Of a DNA stretch of 64,000 nt, positions 12,789 through 24,360 are shown one piece after another (the stretch's first letter is position 1; each line of letters opens with the position of its first letter). The stretch comes from Isoetes taiwanensis (lineage: Eukaryota > Streptophyta > Lycopodiopsida > Isoetales > Isoetaceae): positions 24,126 through 88,125 of the forward strand of contig JAJEKV010000803.1 in the NCBI GenBank assembly GCA_021234155.1, written 5' to 3'. The position numbers and the translations under genes are program-made. Under the pieces are notes generated by a model. It made no database searches and had not been told where the DNA came from. It saw nothing but the letters and a program-made list of their open reading frames with translations.

Positions 12789-13450
12789 ATGAGTTCTACA
12801 CAAGTAGCGACCATTTTCGTACTATATTCGTATGGTTGTCACATTATCCCCTCTCCAACAATGATAGCTTCCCATTATGACTATCTTTATATGGGGTCAA
12901 AGTCTGGGGTGGTGTCCCTTCCCACCTGGAATGACTTGGAGCAGATGCAGAAAGCTTTCTTAGAACGGGCACTAGGGGTGAAGTCCACAATGCTATATCA
13001 AATACTATTACAGGAGACATGCTTCTTGCCTCTTCATGTGTCCCTTGCCACCTGAAAAGACTTGGAGCAGGTGCAGAATGCTTTCTTAACACGGGGAAAG
13101 GGGTGAAGTCCAGTGCCATAAAAGAGGGCTGGTGATACCATGACACGTGCTTCCTCAATAAGCTCTGGGAGGCCAACATCCTTGAGCGATTGGTACCATG
13201 TCAATAAGCGATGCCAACATCCTTGAACAGGTCAAGACGGCATATTATCAGTTCCATATAAATTCCACATTAGAGCGGGGCCTGCAACGATACATGCACA
13301 CTCATCTGCCCATGCAAAGGCGCAGATCCATTATAGGTGCACACTGCCTCCGAATTGAAATGAGGAGATGGATTGGGGAGCTGTGCCAGGACAGGCTTTC
13401 TCAACTTCACCAAGTGGAAGCAGTGGAAGATGAATAGCGTATGATCAAAT
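12789..13450 (+). pseudogene. Non-LTR retrotransposon, C-terminal remnant
   Basis: The frame at 12789-13055 contains LPTWNDLEQMQKAFLERALG followed by ETCFLPLH, a pattern I recognise from the region after the reverse transcriptase in some plant LINE polyproteins (W..iE..Qk.FL...LGVK...ET..LP). Downstream, QRRRSIIGAHCLRIEMRRW and QVEAVEDE resemble the cysteine-rich zf-RVT-like tail. Frames change between the blocks, and about 120 bp including the QKAFL block is duplicated in tandem. No RT catalytic motif is present, so this is the broken 3' part of an element different from the LINE at 57.6-62.7 kb. Assignment rests on motif memory only. Confidence 0.5.
12915..13115 (+). repeat. Tandem duplication inside the LINE remnant
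   Basis: CCCACCTGGAATGACTTGGA at about 12918 is matched near 13045, and GGGGTGAAGTCCA occurs in both units. Unit length is about 125 bp and the copies have diverged. Confidence 0.75.
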
Positions 13451-13557
13451 CCAGGCATGCTAGTGTAAGTTGGTCAGGCCCGGCCAGCCGCTACACGAGA
13501 TGTTGAGCACGGCCTCGGTACGGATGTTGGTCATACCTTCAAGAGGTCATGGATCGG

Positions 13558-15262
13558 TGTTGCCCCCAAAGGGCAACATACTAACTGTTGGTTCATGTAT
13601 TGAAGTTAGGTCAAGTCATTTTGGAAGAATTAAATAAAAAAAGAGCTTGGTAGTCAACATTGATGTGAAGGTCAAACAATATCAATCTTCAAAGGTCAAC
13701 ACAAATATTCAAGGTCAACTCCCATGGAAGATACTCTATTTGAGGTCAAAGGTAGTCAAAGGATGCTTTATGAGATTCTGGGTTGAGAAGATTGGAAGAT
13801 GCTTTTTGAAGATTGGAAGACAAAGTTTGGAAGACCCCATGGTATTTGATTCCACCTCCTAGCCATTTTTTATCCATATTCCTACCCCCATTTTGAAATT
13901 TTCCTAGTCATATTTCTCTTATACCTATATCCCCCATGCTCACCTTTTGCCAATCACACCATGCTTGCCTAAGTCCTTTTTTCCTAAATGCCTTTTGTCC
14001 ATCTCAAAGATGATCTTCCCATTCCATATCCTTTTCATTTTTTTCCATATTACTAGCCTAACCCTTATTTGCAATTTCTTATGCCCCTTACTTCATTTAC
14101 CAAATGTGCCTAAGTACCTATGCCACACAAATATCCCCATGGAATATTCCGGTCATGGTATCTACCTAGTATATTCCCCAAAATATTAGGGTTGCCATAG
14201 ACCCAAGTGATCAAAGCTTCATAATTGTTTTTGGATATCTTTTTGAACCATGGCCTAGCTTCTCGAAATTGCTAAATACAGCATATTCCCATTTATACCT
14301 CAAAAAAAATGACCCACTTGTAGTATCGCGAAATTCTGGAAAAGTAGAGTTGAAGAACCTAAACTTGGAAACTTGCTTTCGAATCAGAATTGGGATCTTA
14401 AGCCATAAAAACTACCTATTCTTGGATTCCCCTTATTAGCATCTCATTAAGCCTAAAATTAAAGTTCTAAGATGCGGAATCATTAAATCTAAATCTATAT
14501 CTTAGGAAACAATGACGAAGTTTTTTGAACGCCGGGCGCATCAAACCTCAACATTGATACATCTTTGAGCATGATCTGAAGCGTTTATGAAGTATATGAG
14601 CATTCCCAGTTCGATTTGAGAAAATTGGATTGATATTCTGTTATGATTTTATTATATGACATACGAGATATTTTGATGATTGATTTATGATCACGAGACC
14701 TCTATTCATCTTGTATTACCTTCATATCAATGAAAATTGCACGCCAAATGCTTAAAAATTGGTATGCATCATGATCTTTTTTAGTATTTACGCCATATAA
14801 ACATTTTTACAGTAAGATATTCCACCATATTTTCTTGCATATGACCATTTACTCCTCATTTCCCATCATATTTGCACCTGTATGCACAAAAGTTAGAAAA
14901 AACCATTCAAAACTCAAATTTCATTTTTTTAAATACACGATACAATTTTAACATTATCCACAAAAGCGATTGCCAAAAAAATAGTTTTAGTGATTCAAAA
15001 TAGGGTTTGATTGCATGCCCCATACCTTTGGGACCTATACTTCATCTCAGTTTTGGAATTTCTTAAAAATTCCCTCAGACTTGGTCAAAGATCTTTTTCC
15101 CTTGCATGCCTATCAAGTTACAAATCCATTGAGATCAATTTGCGTGGCTTTGAATACTTGATATTTGAGCTTTTCTTGAAAAATTCTTGTGTAAAAATTC
15201 ACGGACATAAATTCAAGTTGGCTTCTTTGATGACTCTCTAGCCAGGTTGAGGGGTCAATATC
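13558..15262 (+). repeat. LTR1 (5' LTR of element A)
   Basis: It starts TGTTGCCCCCAAAGGGCAAC, like LTR2 and LTR4, and stays collinear with LTR2 to about CTCTAGCCAGGTTGAGG. It is shorter than LTR2 because about 200 bp after GCGTGGCTTTG is missing and its right end is rearranged. Several CTG triplets of LTR2 appear here as ACG (for example TTTCTGCCATA against TTTACGCCATA). The right boundary is approximate. Confidence 0.85.
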
Positions 15263-15359
15263 CTGGCAAACTCAGAACTTCGAACAAGAACCTTGATCGT
15301 CGAGAGAAAGGCCATTCTTTTCCCTTGCATGCAATTTAGTTAACTTTCTACTTTTGATT

Positions 15360-16660
15360 CGGTATGAGATCACAATCCATTTGACCTTGAAAATCAATCC
15401 ATCTATGAGATTTAACTAAGATGTTAATGGGTACCACTTCATGGGATGAACTCATCAAGAAGTTCACGGATAGGTTTGGTAAGTTAGCTGCTCAAAGATT
15501 TGGTTAATGAGTTGCAAAGGTTTTTCTATACATGCGAGGAGAAAGTATGAACCAGTACAAAAGAAAAGATTTAGCACATTTATGGGCGGATGCCAAAGAG
15601 CACAAGTCCACAATCCCAACCCTTTTTTTAGTTCTTTGCCTTTATCAATGGTTTGGAAAGAAGACTAGATATCAAAGGAAGTTGCTCAAGATCCAAGGCT
15701 GGCGAGGGATTTGATTCTATATACAAAGTTTTTGCCAAAACCAGCGACCTAACTTTCGGATGCTCTCTACTTTGCACGACAAGCACCATGTTTCTCACCA
15801 TAGCCATGATCCTTTTTACCACGATGCTCTTGATGCACATTATGATCATCACCCTTCCATTCCGGTTTATGCCATACGAGAAAGAAAAGAAGAAATCTAA
15901 AGAGGAGGAAGCTAATTCTCAAGTTGCGAGAGGTCAAGTCGGACCTATCTAAGGTTCTTGAAGCTTTAGCGAGAACTAACCAAACAATTGGTTGAACTCA
16001 AGGCTTCAAGAGCAGGTAAAACTTTACCTAAATGTATTCATTGCAATAGGAATTCTCATCCATGAAATTTGCTATTGGCAAGTGTCTCTAAATGCAATAG
16101 AAAAAGCCACTTTGGAAAGGAATGTCCTGTTTGTTCTTTTTGTAAAGAAGTGGGCCATCTTGATGTTAGGTGTGCTTTGTTAAAGGAATATTTTGCTAAG
16201 CAGGGAAAAGAAAAAGAGACCAGAGCCTAAACCTCTGTGAGATTTCTTTGAACCAAGTACCTCTATAAGATTTATTCAAGCTCTGAAAGTTCCCAAATCT
16301 GAAAAGTTATGGTGGTGCAAACTAGAAGCATGAATGAAGCTCATGTACATCTTTGAATCAAGTAGACATCCCCTGCCCAGATCTTCACCACACGTGGTGG
16401 AATCACTACTCAAATCATAGCTCCACCCCCTCGGCAAAAATATGGTAAGAAAAGATCAAGACTTTGATGAAGTTGATGTTTTGCTCAAAAACTCCAAAGT
16501 AAGTGTGGACCTTTTCACCTTGCTAAAGATTGCACCTAGCTATAGAAAAAAGAGTATTGCATGCAAGCTGGTGGTGAGGCATTGAATGCTTGTGTGAATT
16601 TTTACTGATGCCACTAACCTTGTTTTAGCCTGAGAATGAAGAAGACCACGGAGCATTCAC
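15360..16660 (+). pseudogene. gag of element A, three zinc knuckles
   Basis: The capsid-like part matches copy C (MGTTSWDEL region near 15425, then TIPTLFLVL near 15620). Near 16033-16185 the reading, across frames, gives three Cys-X2-Cys-X4-His-X4-Cys knuckles: CIHCNRNSHP.., ..KCNRKSHFGKEC and CSFCKEVGHLDVRC. Gag binds and packages element RNA; the knuckles contact nucleic acid. Frameshifts and one stop lie inside the first two knuckles, the third reads through. A linker toward the protease follows. Confidence 0.8.
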
Positions 16661-17200
16661 ATGTTAAATTTGCTCTAGGAGGTTATACCTTCTCAAGCGT
16701 GTTACTTGATGGGGGATCCCCCCTTAAACATCATGCCATATCATATTATGAAGAAGTGTGGTTTCGAGGTGGACAAAGAAAGCTTCTATATTATTAAGAT
16801 CTTTTTATAATGCTAAAATTACTCCTATTGGTGTGGTGACTAAAGTGCACATTATCTGAGAAGGCATAGCTGTAGGCTGCTAACTTTATTGTAGTGGCTT
16901 TTTGAAGATATAGGGGATGAATCTAACATCTATGATCTACTTTTAGGGGAAGATGGTTAGCCATTGTGGATGCTAGGCAGTTTGGTCTCAAGGAGATGTA
17001 CCATCTCCAATGGTTCTCAAAGCTGCTACAATTTACAATCAAGATGGCTCCTATGGCTCCAATGAAGAGGTAAACTTTATTAAGGAAATCGTTGATTGAA
17101 GAACCTTTGGGATCTTTGAATAAAAATACAAGACCAAGGAAATATAAAATGGTTCCTCTCATTATGGAATGTGCACTCCCAATGAGACAAAGGGCCATCG
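16661..17200 (+). pseudogene. Protease region of element A
   Basis: The region near 16690-16740 encodes the aspartic-protease core by comparison with copy C (LLDGGSP then NIMPYH). Further right are VVAFEDIGDE- and DLLLG-like blocks. The usual active site of Gypsy proteases is D-S/T-G; here the visible triad is DGG, a point to check because the same glycine occurs in copy C. Multiple frameshifts are present. The protease would cut the polyprotein in the particle. Confidence 0.65.
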
Positions 17201-17620
17201 GGGTTCTTATGGTTTGATGGAGGTATTTCTAAAAATTAAATATTGCATCATCTGCTGCTATTTTTGAAAGATTCCTCTCACAAACTTTTAGCTAAAAGTA
17301 GGAAGAATCTTCCCCAAGTTACATCTAATGTAGCATAATATAAGGCTTTGATTGCAGGTCTTGGGAGGCCAAAGCTATGGATATTGCCAACATTCACATT
17401 TATGGTGACTCACAATTAATTTGTAGGCAAGTTTGAGGAAACTACCAAACAAAAATGCAGATATGGAGCTCTTGAAAAATCAAGTAATGGGAGTACTCTT
17501 GAGTTTTGCTTCATGGGAGATCACTCACATACCAAGAGAGAAAAATGTGGAAGGCTGATGCCCTATGTGAGAAACTCTCATGTCACATTTAGCGAGGGAG
17601 CTATTCGGAGGAAGATCTTG
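17201..17620 (+). pseudogene. RNase H (archaeal-like) between protease and RT, element A
   Basis: Across several frames the region reads WFDGGIS, then an AEYKALIAGL equivalent (here with a stop, SNVA*YKALIAGL), then a GDSQL equivalent and an HIPREKN...ADAL equivalent. These correspond to the D, E, D and D positions of RNase H. The order relative to RT is the same as in copies B and C. The reading frame is broken at least four times. Confidence 0.7.
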
Positions 17621-17799
17621 ATGCTAGTGAGGTAAAAGCACTTTGTCCCATTCTCACCATTAATGCATCGGAGGAAAAGGACTTGAAGAGATTACAATCA
17701 CAAAAAAATGGTAAGACTAGAACCACGTTTGTTGGAGATCTAATTGAATATCAAAATAGGGAGAACATACAAATGTTTTTGAAGAAAGGAAGGATGTAT

Positions 17800-18650
17800 T
17801 TGCACGGGATTATTACGAGCTCACTTTGGTATTAAAATTTGAGGTATGCCAATTTGAAATCAAGATTAAAAAGAAGGATCTAAGCGTTTTTCAAAAATTG
17901 AGAAAATTAATGCTTCATTGATGGGATTAATCAAAGATGAGTTGGATAAAATGCTAGATCACGAGGTGTTATTATTGAAATCATTAAGCGGAATGGGTAT
18001 CTTGCATTGTCACACGTAGAAAAAAAGAGTGGTGCCTTAAGGGCTGCTTTTGCATTGATTATCAAGATCTCAACAAGGCTACCATCAAGGACTTTGCTAT
18101 CCCTTGCCTTTTTAGAAGAAATTTTATATCTTTGTATCCGAGGAAAAAAAGAGGTGTACTCATTCTTAGATGGATTTTTGGGATTTAACCAAATTGGCAT
18201 TAAGGAAGAAGATCAACCAAAGACCTCTTTTATTACCCCTTGGGGAACTTATGCAATGAAAAGAATGCCTTTTGGGTTGATGAATGCACCCACGCCACTT
18301 TCCAAAGAGCTATGGATGTCATTTTAGACCTATGTCTCCTCAACAATTGAGAGTTTACTTGGATGACCTTTGCTTAGGATCTCACCCTACTAATCATTTG
18401 GAATTGCTTGCAAAAATATGCTCTTTGTGCGGGGACTCTTGGAGTCAACCTTAATCCAAAGAAATGTATTTTTTGCATCCAAAGAGCAACTTTTGGGGCA
18501 TGAGGTGTCCAACAATGGTATACAAGTGGCACAAGAAAAGGTTGAAGCCCTCAAAAGCTGGTACCCCCAAGAATTTGAAGCGAGGTCAAAAGTTTTATTG
18601 GCATGACTAGTTTTCTTAGGATGTATATTCTAACTTTGCTCACAATATAA
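17800..18650 (+). pseudogene. Reverse transcriptase of element A
   Basis: Recognisable blocks are [65 protein letters not shown] and VYLDDLCLG near 18355. The last carries the paired catalytic aspartates of the polymerase as YLDD. The longest clean frame is 18007-18327. GQLLGHEV-like and FIGMTSFL-like blocks close the domain. RT copies element RNA to DNA in the particle. Frameshifts separate the blocks. Confidence 0.85.
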
Positions 18651-18699
18651 GTCCTATTTTCAAACTAACAAGAATAGAAGTGGGATTTCTAAATCGAGA

Positions 18700-19210
18700 G
18701 CAAGTATGTCCCTGTCACATGGTCATCAGATTGCCAAGAGTCTTTTGAGTTACTTATAAAGTCCATTTGTGAGGCTACTCTTTTGAAAAAACCTGATTTG
18801 GATATGCAATTTGAGGTTTATATTACTATCACTAAAAAGGCTATAGGTCTAGCTATTTCTGGGACAAGCATACCATAGCTTTTGCCCGACAAACAATGGA
18901 CTTCAACAGAAGAAAATACACTAGATTGGAAAAGAGTCTTTGCTGCTCTTATGTTCCTCATTAGCTGAGACAAGGTCACCTACTATTGAAAAGTTACATT
19001 TCAAGTTTATATGAAGCAAAATCCAATGGGGTTGTTATTTGGTAAGGCTACTTCTAAACCAAAAATTCAAAGGTGGATTTGTAAGCTACAAACCTTTGAT
19101 ATTTCCATTAAGGAGTTACATCAGGTGAAGAGTTCTAGTCTTTATTTGCTTTACATTTTCTTTGATCATGAGGATGCATTAGAGGTTGTTGACTTTGTGG
19201 ATGCCTTAGC
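18700..19210 (+). pseudogene. Degenerate RNase H (tether-like) after RT, element A
   Basis: This is the standard Ty3/Gypsy RNase H position. Readable blocks are KPDLDMQFEVYIT, AIGLAIS and MKQNPMGLLFGKATSKPKIQ (19011 onward). The usual catalytic Asp after the first strand and the T-D-H motif are replaced, the latter by M-K-Q. Frameshifts intervene. Confidence 0.65.
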
Positions 19211-19399
19211 TTATTTGCGGTGACCCAAAAATGAAAAGCGAGAACCAACGAGGATTGTGACTATCTATTAAAAATTTTCTACAATTCAAGGAGATGCCCC
19301 TCGGGGTGACTTGAGCGACAAAGGAGATTTAAAGACAAATGTAGGCAATTTAAAATGATTAATGATGTTCTATATAAAGTCACAGGGATGGACTATTCT

Positions 19400-20530
19400 T
19401 GAGGAATTGTGTCAATGAAGAAGAATCTGCTCACGATCATTAGAGAAATGCATGAAGGAGTATGTGGAGGCCATTTTTTGGAGATACTACTGCCAAGAAA
19501 ATTCTCGGTGGGGTTATTATTGGCCTACCAATATTTAAAGATTGTTATCTTTGCTATAAAGTTTTGCCACAAGTGTCAAATATTTGGCAAAAGGATCCTC
19601 CTCCCGGTGCATTAAATCCTATCATTTCTCGGGACCCTTCCAAATATGGGGGCTGGATTATATTAACCCTATTAACCCCCTTATACGAGGACAACATCAG
19701 CACCTCATTGTAGCTACATATTATTTTACCAAGTGGGCAGAAGCAATTCCTTTAAGATAGGCTAATGCTATTACAATAGCAAAAGTTTTACATGAATATA
19801 TTTGTGCGGTTTGATATCCCCTACAATTGCATTCTTATAGAGGTACCCCTTTTGTGAATGAAGTTATTGCTAATTTGTTGACTATTCTTAAGGTCAAACA
19901 TACTAAGAGTTCCTCCTACTATCCTCAAGGTAATGGTCAAGCGAGAAGCTACTAATAAGGTTTTGAAAAGCATTTTTCGTAAAAGCAGGTGGATGATAAT
20001 CAAAAGGATTGGCATGTCAAATTGGTGGATGCTCTTTGGGCTTATAGAGTCACCATTAAAGCAGCAACCACTCATACACCCTTCAACCTAGTTTATGGCA
20101 TTGAGGGTCGTGCTTCCGTGTGGAGCTTGAGCTCCCATCTCTAAGGTTAGCTCACAAGTTATGTTTACCTTTTGAATATGCCTTCACAGGAAAAGACTGG
20201 ACACCCTTTACGCATTTAGAAGAATATAGGATGGAGAATGCTAATGCTAAAAAAAGCCAAGGATTTGGCCGCTTTCAAAAGCTGCTCATAAAATAAGGGA
20301 ACTTTCAAGGCAGGGAGAGCTAGTTCTAAAATGGAATAAATCAAGGGAAGACTCAGCTAGTAAGTTTGAAAATCTTTGGGAAGGTCCCTATGAGGTGTTG
20401 GAATCTGCAGGCACCAACTCTTATTGGTTAAAGGAATTAACTTCAGGGGTGCCACTTCCAAATCCCATCAACACTATCCACCTAAAAAGGTACTGGGATC
20501 AGCATATATGCTTGCCCCTTTTTATGCTCT
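19400..20530 (+). pseudogene. Integrase of element A
   Basis: The N-terminal zinc-binding part begins near 19447 (EMHEGVCGGHF) and continues to KCQIFGKRI near 19590. The core shows LDYIN/GP-like residues near 19655, VNEVIANLLTILKVKHTKSS near 19855 and a GNGQA(E) equivalent near 19930, then ALWAYRVTIKAATTHT (about 20030). The C-terminal part ends at a PINTIHLKRYWDQH block (about 20470), typical of Tat integrases and without a chromodomain. Integrase inserts the DNA copy. Frames are broken repeatedly. Confidence 0.8.
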
Positions 20531-21300
20531 AGAACTTAGGAAGTTAGAATTAAAGCTAAATATTAGATAGGTTAGATTTCACTTTGTCTTGATTTTAGAA
20601 TTAATGTTTTCATTGAGTTCATGTTTGCAATTGGGCAGAATTAAGAATAGACTATCAAACTACTCCAAGACAAGGATTTCCACTAATGAATTGCCCGTGT
20701 CATTTGCAGGAGCACCCTTCTTCCATCCTCATTCATCTGTCTCATTATGGCCCTGCCCTCCATTTAGCCATGTATTCTTCATTTTATTTCCCTAAATGTG
20801 CACTCTGCAAATTCAGCTTCACCATCATGGCAGAGTTGCAAAGGTCAAGATTAACTTGTTTGTGTGTTTCCATGACAGGTGCATCCTTTCTCCATCTTTA
20901 TTCATCGAAGTGGGAGGCTATCCATTTAAACTCCTTATTCTTGTTTTCATTCCCAAAAGAAAGCACTCTCCAATTCAGCTTCACCATCATAGCAGAGTTG
21001 CATTTTTAAAGGATCAGGGAGGCATACATTTTCTTGTTTTGGCGAGATCTCAACACTTGCACACTCATCTCATCCTCATACACTCCATTCCCATCACCAC
21101 CTTATCATATTCACACTCATACTCACCTCTTTTCACTCATCATATCCCACTCACATCCTCACACCACCATATTCACCTCTATTCCATTAACACTTGCACT
21201 TTACTCCCCCTCTCTACCATAATTCTCACTTAGACACTTTGGTATAAGTTGAAGACCCTCTATGGCTGAGGGGACCAGCCATTTTCTTGTTTTGGCGAGA
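20531..21300 (+). other. 3' untranslated part of element A
   Basis: Lies between integrase and LTR2. It contains a repeated cassette (TTCAGCTTCACCATCAT at about 20813 and 20971), a CA/TC-rich tract at 21055-21235, and GGCTGAGGGGACCAG near 21267 as a possible polypurine tract before the LTR. Confidence 0.6.
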
Positions 21301-23233
21301 TGTTGCCCCCAAAGGGCAACATACTAATTGATGGTTTATGCATTGAAATTAGGACAAATCATTTTGGAAGAATAAATCAAGAAGGAGCTTGGTAGACAAC
21401 ATTGATGTGGAGGTCAAACAATATCTTCAAAGGTCAACACAAATACTCAAGGTCAACTTTCATGGAATGCACTCCATTTGAGGTCAAAGCTAGTCAAAAG
21501 GATGCTGGGTTAAAGAAGATTGGAAGATGTTTTTTGAAGATTGGAAGTTAGAGTTTGGAAGATCCCATGGTACTTGGTTCCATCCCTTAGCCATTTTTTA
21601 TCCACTCTCATACCATATTCTTACCTCCTTTTTGAATTTTCCTAGTCATTTTTCTTCCTTGCTCACCTTTTGCAAATCACATTTTGCTTTGCCTAAGTCC
21701 TTTTTCCTAATGCATTTTATTCCCCCCATCCTATCTCATATCTTTTTGCTTTATTTTCATTCCCCATATCACACCCTTGCAAATGCCCCTAGCCTAACCC
21801 TTATTTACAATCCCTTATACCCCCTTATTTCATTTACCATTGTGCCCTAAGTATCCATGCCACACAAATATCCCCCATGGAATATTCCAATCATGGTATC
21901 TACCTAGTATATTCCCCAAAATATTAGGGTTGCCATAGATCCAAATGATCAAAGCTTCATAATTATTTTTGGGTATCTTTCGAACCATGGCCTAGCTTCT
22001 CGAAATTGCTAAATACAGCATATTCCTAGTTTATACCTCAAAAAATACGGCCACCGTATCGCGAGATTTCTGGAAAAATACTGTCGAAGAACCCTAAGTT
22101 TTTTGCTTTCGAATCACGTAGGAATGGAATCATTAAGCTTTGAAAACTATCTATTTTGTATTCAGCCCTTAAGCATCCTATCAAGCCTAAACTTAAGCTC
22201 CTAAGATGCAGGAACCATTAAAACCTAAACATATATACTGGGAAAACAATGACAGAAGATTTTTGAAGGCCCAGACGCATCAAACCTCAACATTGATACA
22301 TGCTGAGCATGATCTGAAGACGTTTATGAAGTATCTGAGCATTCCACAGTTCGATTTGAGAAAATTGGACTGATATTCTTGTTATGATTTTACTATATGA
22401 CCTTCTGAGATATTTTGATGATTGATTTATGATCTCGAGACCTCTATTCATCTTGTATTACCTTCATATCAATGAAAATTGCCTGCCAAGTGCTTAAAAA
22501 ATTGAATGTCATGATCTTTTAGTATTTCTGCCATATAAACATTTTTACAGTAAGATATTCCACCATCTTTTTCTGCATATGACCATTTGCCCCTCATCTC
22601 CCATCATATTTGCACCTGTGTGCACAAAAAGTTCGAGAAAAAACCATTCCAAACTCAAGTTATCATTTTTTGCATTCTGTCTGACACAATTTTAGACTGT
22701 TATCCACAAAGCGATTGCAAAAAATAGTTTTAGTGATCCAAAATAGGATTTGATTGCATGCCCCACACCTTTGGGACCTATACTTCATTTCGTTTTTGGA
22801 ATTTCTCAAAATTTCCCTCAACTCAAGTTACAAAATTCGAGATCACATGCGTGGCTTTTGACTGGTATTGACCAAAAATTGACTCAACTTTGAGATCGAA
22901 TATCTTGCAAACTAGAACTCAGACTTGGTCAAGATCTTTTCCCTTGCATGCCTATAACTTTTCTACAGAGGTTACAATCACTTGACCTTGAAAATCAATC
23001 CATCTATGAGAACTACATCAATTTGAGTGAAGGTTTCATATTCTTGAATTGGGAAAGGTATGAATACTTGATATTTGAGCTTTTTCTTTGAAAAATTCTT
23101 GTGTAGACTGATCACCTTAAGTGATCTGGAGGTTCTAACCCCAATTTGAGCATAAATTCAAGTTGGCTTCTTGTGTTTGACTCTCTAGCCAGGTTGAGGG
23201 TTAACATCTTGGAGGTTCTACCGAGATCCTCCA
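21301..23233 (+). repeat. LTR2 (3' LTR of element A)
   Basis: Begins TGTTGCCCCCAAAGGGCAAC and ends near GGTTCTACCGAGATCCTCCA. It is collinear with LTR1 and, more distantly, with LTR3 and LTR4 (shared GTGATCTGGAGGTTCTAACC near 23120). Length is about 1.93 kb. Confidence 0.85.
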
Positions 23234-23351
23234 CGGATTTTAAAACCACGAAAACCCTCTCGGGGTAGGGTTTTCTAAACCCAGTGCAGACAAGCATGTC
23301 GTGCCATTTTGTCGAGTCCCATAGGCCGATTGGCCTCCCTGGATGATGGAA

Positions 23352-23405
23352 ATCCTTCTATTCTATTCTATTCTATTCTATTCTATTCTATTCTATTCTA
23401 TTCTG
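23352..23405 (+). repeat. Pentanucleotide microsatellite
   Basis: About ten tandem copies of TTCTA, between LTR2 and the LTR-like fragment. Confidence 0.98.
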
Positions 23406-23469
23406 ATCCAATGATGATTGAGAGACACAATGGTATTCCTCTAGGACCGCAGAGCTAAATATCATTGCC

Positions 23470-23880
23470 ATGTGTATTGTGCATCCTCTTCCTAAATGGT
23501 CAACATCCAACCTTTGAAGTCTAGGTTGAAGTTTGAGAGACTTTGATAGTCAACATTGGTCAACTCCCCTTTCAAGTCTAGTTTGAAGATCTTGGCAGTC
23601 AACATTGGTATGAAAGTCAAAAGGAGCTCATGGCCAAAGTCAACACAAGCATTCAAGGCCAAACTCTATTGGAGGTACTTTATTTGAGGTCAAATGTTAA
23701 GTCAAGGACACGCTCTAGAAGAATCTAGGTTTTAGAGTTTGGAAAATACTTGTTTGAAGTTTGAAAGATAAAGTTTGGAAGATTCCTTTATACATGGTTC
23801 AAGGATTATAGCTATTGCCCCCATCCTCCTTTAAATTTTTGCCTAGTCATCATTTTCCTTTTTTTGACCTTAGCCTATTT
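23470..23880 (+). repeat. Diverged LTR fragment before internal B
   Basis: Shares the motif string of the LTR 5' parts (GTCAACATTGGTATGAA, GAGGTCAAATG, CTCTAGAAGAATCT, AGTTTGGAAGATTCC) but lacks the TGTTGCCC end. It joins protease coding sequence directly, so the rest of the LTR and gag are deleted. Confidence 0.7.
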
Positions 23881-23891
23881 CCATCTCCGCC

Positions 23892-24360
23892 ATGTCTACT
23901 CTTTGCCAAACTAAGTATGGATTTCAAATAGATAAGAAAGCTTTTGTTTTGTTGAAATCTTTTTACAATACTAAAATAGCACCTGTTGGAATTGTAACCA
24001 AGGTTCTAGTCAACACTGAGGGTATAATTGTGGCTGCCAACTTTATTGTTGTTGCTTTTGAGGACCTAGGAGAGGATGCAGATATCTATGACCTCCTACT
24101 TGGGAGAAGGTGGATGGCTACAGTTGATGCCAGGCCAGTTTGGTCCCAAGGAATCTGCACTATCTCAAATGGCTCTCAAGTAGCTACCATTTACAATCAA
24201 GATGGCTCTTATGGTGCCAAAGAAGAGGTACATTTCATTAAAGAGCTACTAATAGAAGAACCTTTGGGATCTTATAGGTGTGCAACTGCTAAACCAAGGA
24301 AATGTGATATGATTCCTTTGGTTGTGGAGTGTGTGCCCTCTCTCAAGCAAGGTAAGGAAG
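23892..24360 (+). pseudogene. Protease region of element B (clean frame)
   Basis: The first about 155 residues of the 195-residue frame 23892-24479. The block GFQIDKKAFVLLKSFYNTKI continues to VVAFEDLGEDADIYDLLLGR, the C-terminal half of the Gypsy protease domain, and HFIKELLIEEPLGSYR follows. The catalytic part upstream is missing, removed by the deletion that fused an LTR fragment to this point. The ATG at 23892 is therefore probably not a natural start. This frame is free of the small indels seen in copy C. Confidence 0.75.

Larger units (their letters stand above)
13558..23233 (+). mobile_element. Ty3/Gypsy LTR element A (Tat-like), full layout but decayed
   Basis: Two related LTRs (13558-15262 and 21301-23233) enclose about 6 kb of internal sequence. 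In order it carries gag with zinc knuckles, protease, an RNase H, reverse transcriptase, a degenerate second RNase H and integrase. The long LTRs and an integrase without a chromodomain suit the plant Tat lineage. Every coding block is broken by frameshifts or stops. No exact 5-bp target duplication was established. Confidence 0.85.

Noticed and set aside
20589-21233. Overlapping frames rich in His, Ser and Pro between integrase A and LTR2
   Set aside because: Produced by a CA/TC-rich tract in the 3' untranslated part; the same tract occurs in B and C and is not coding.
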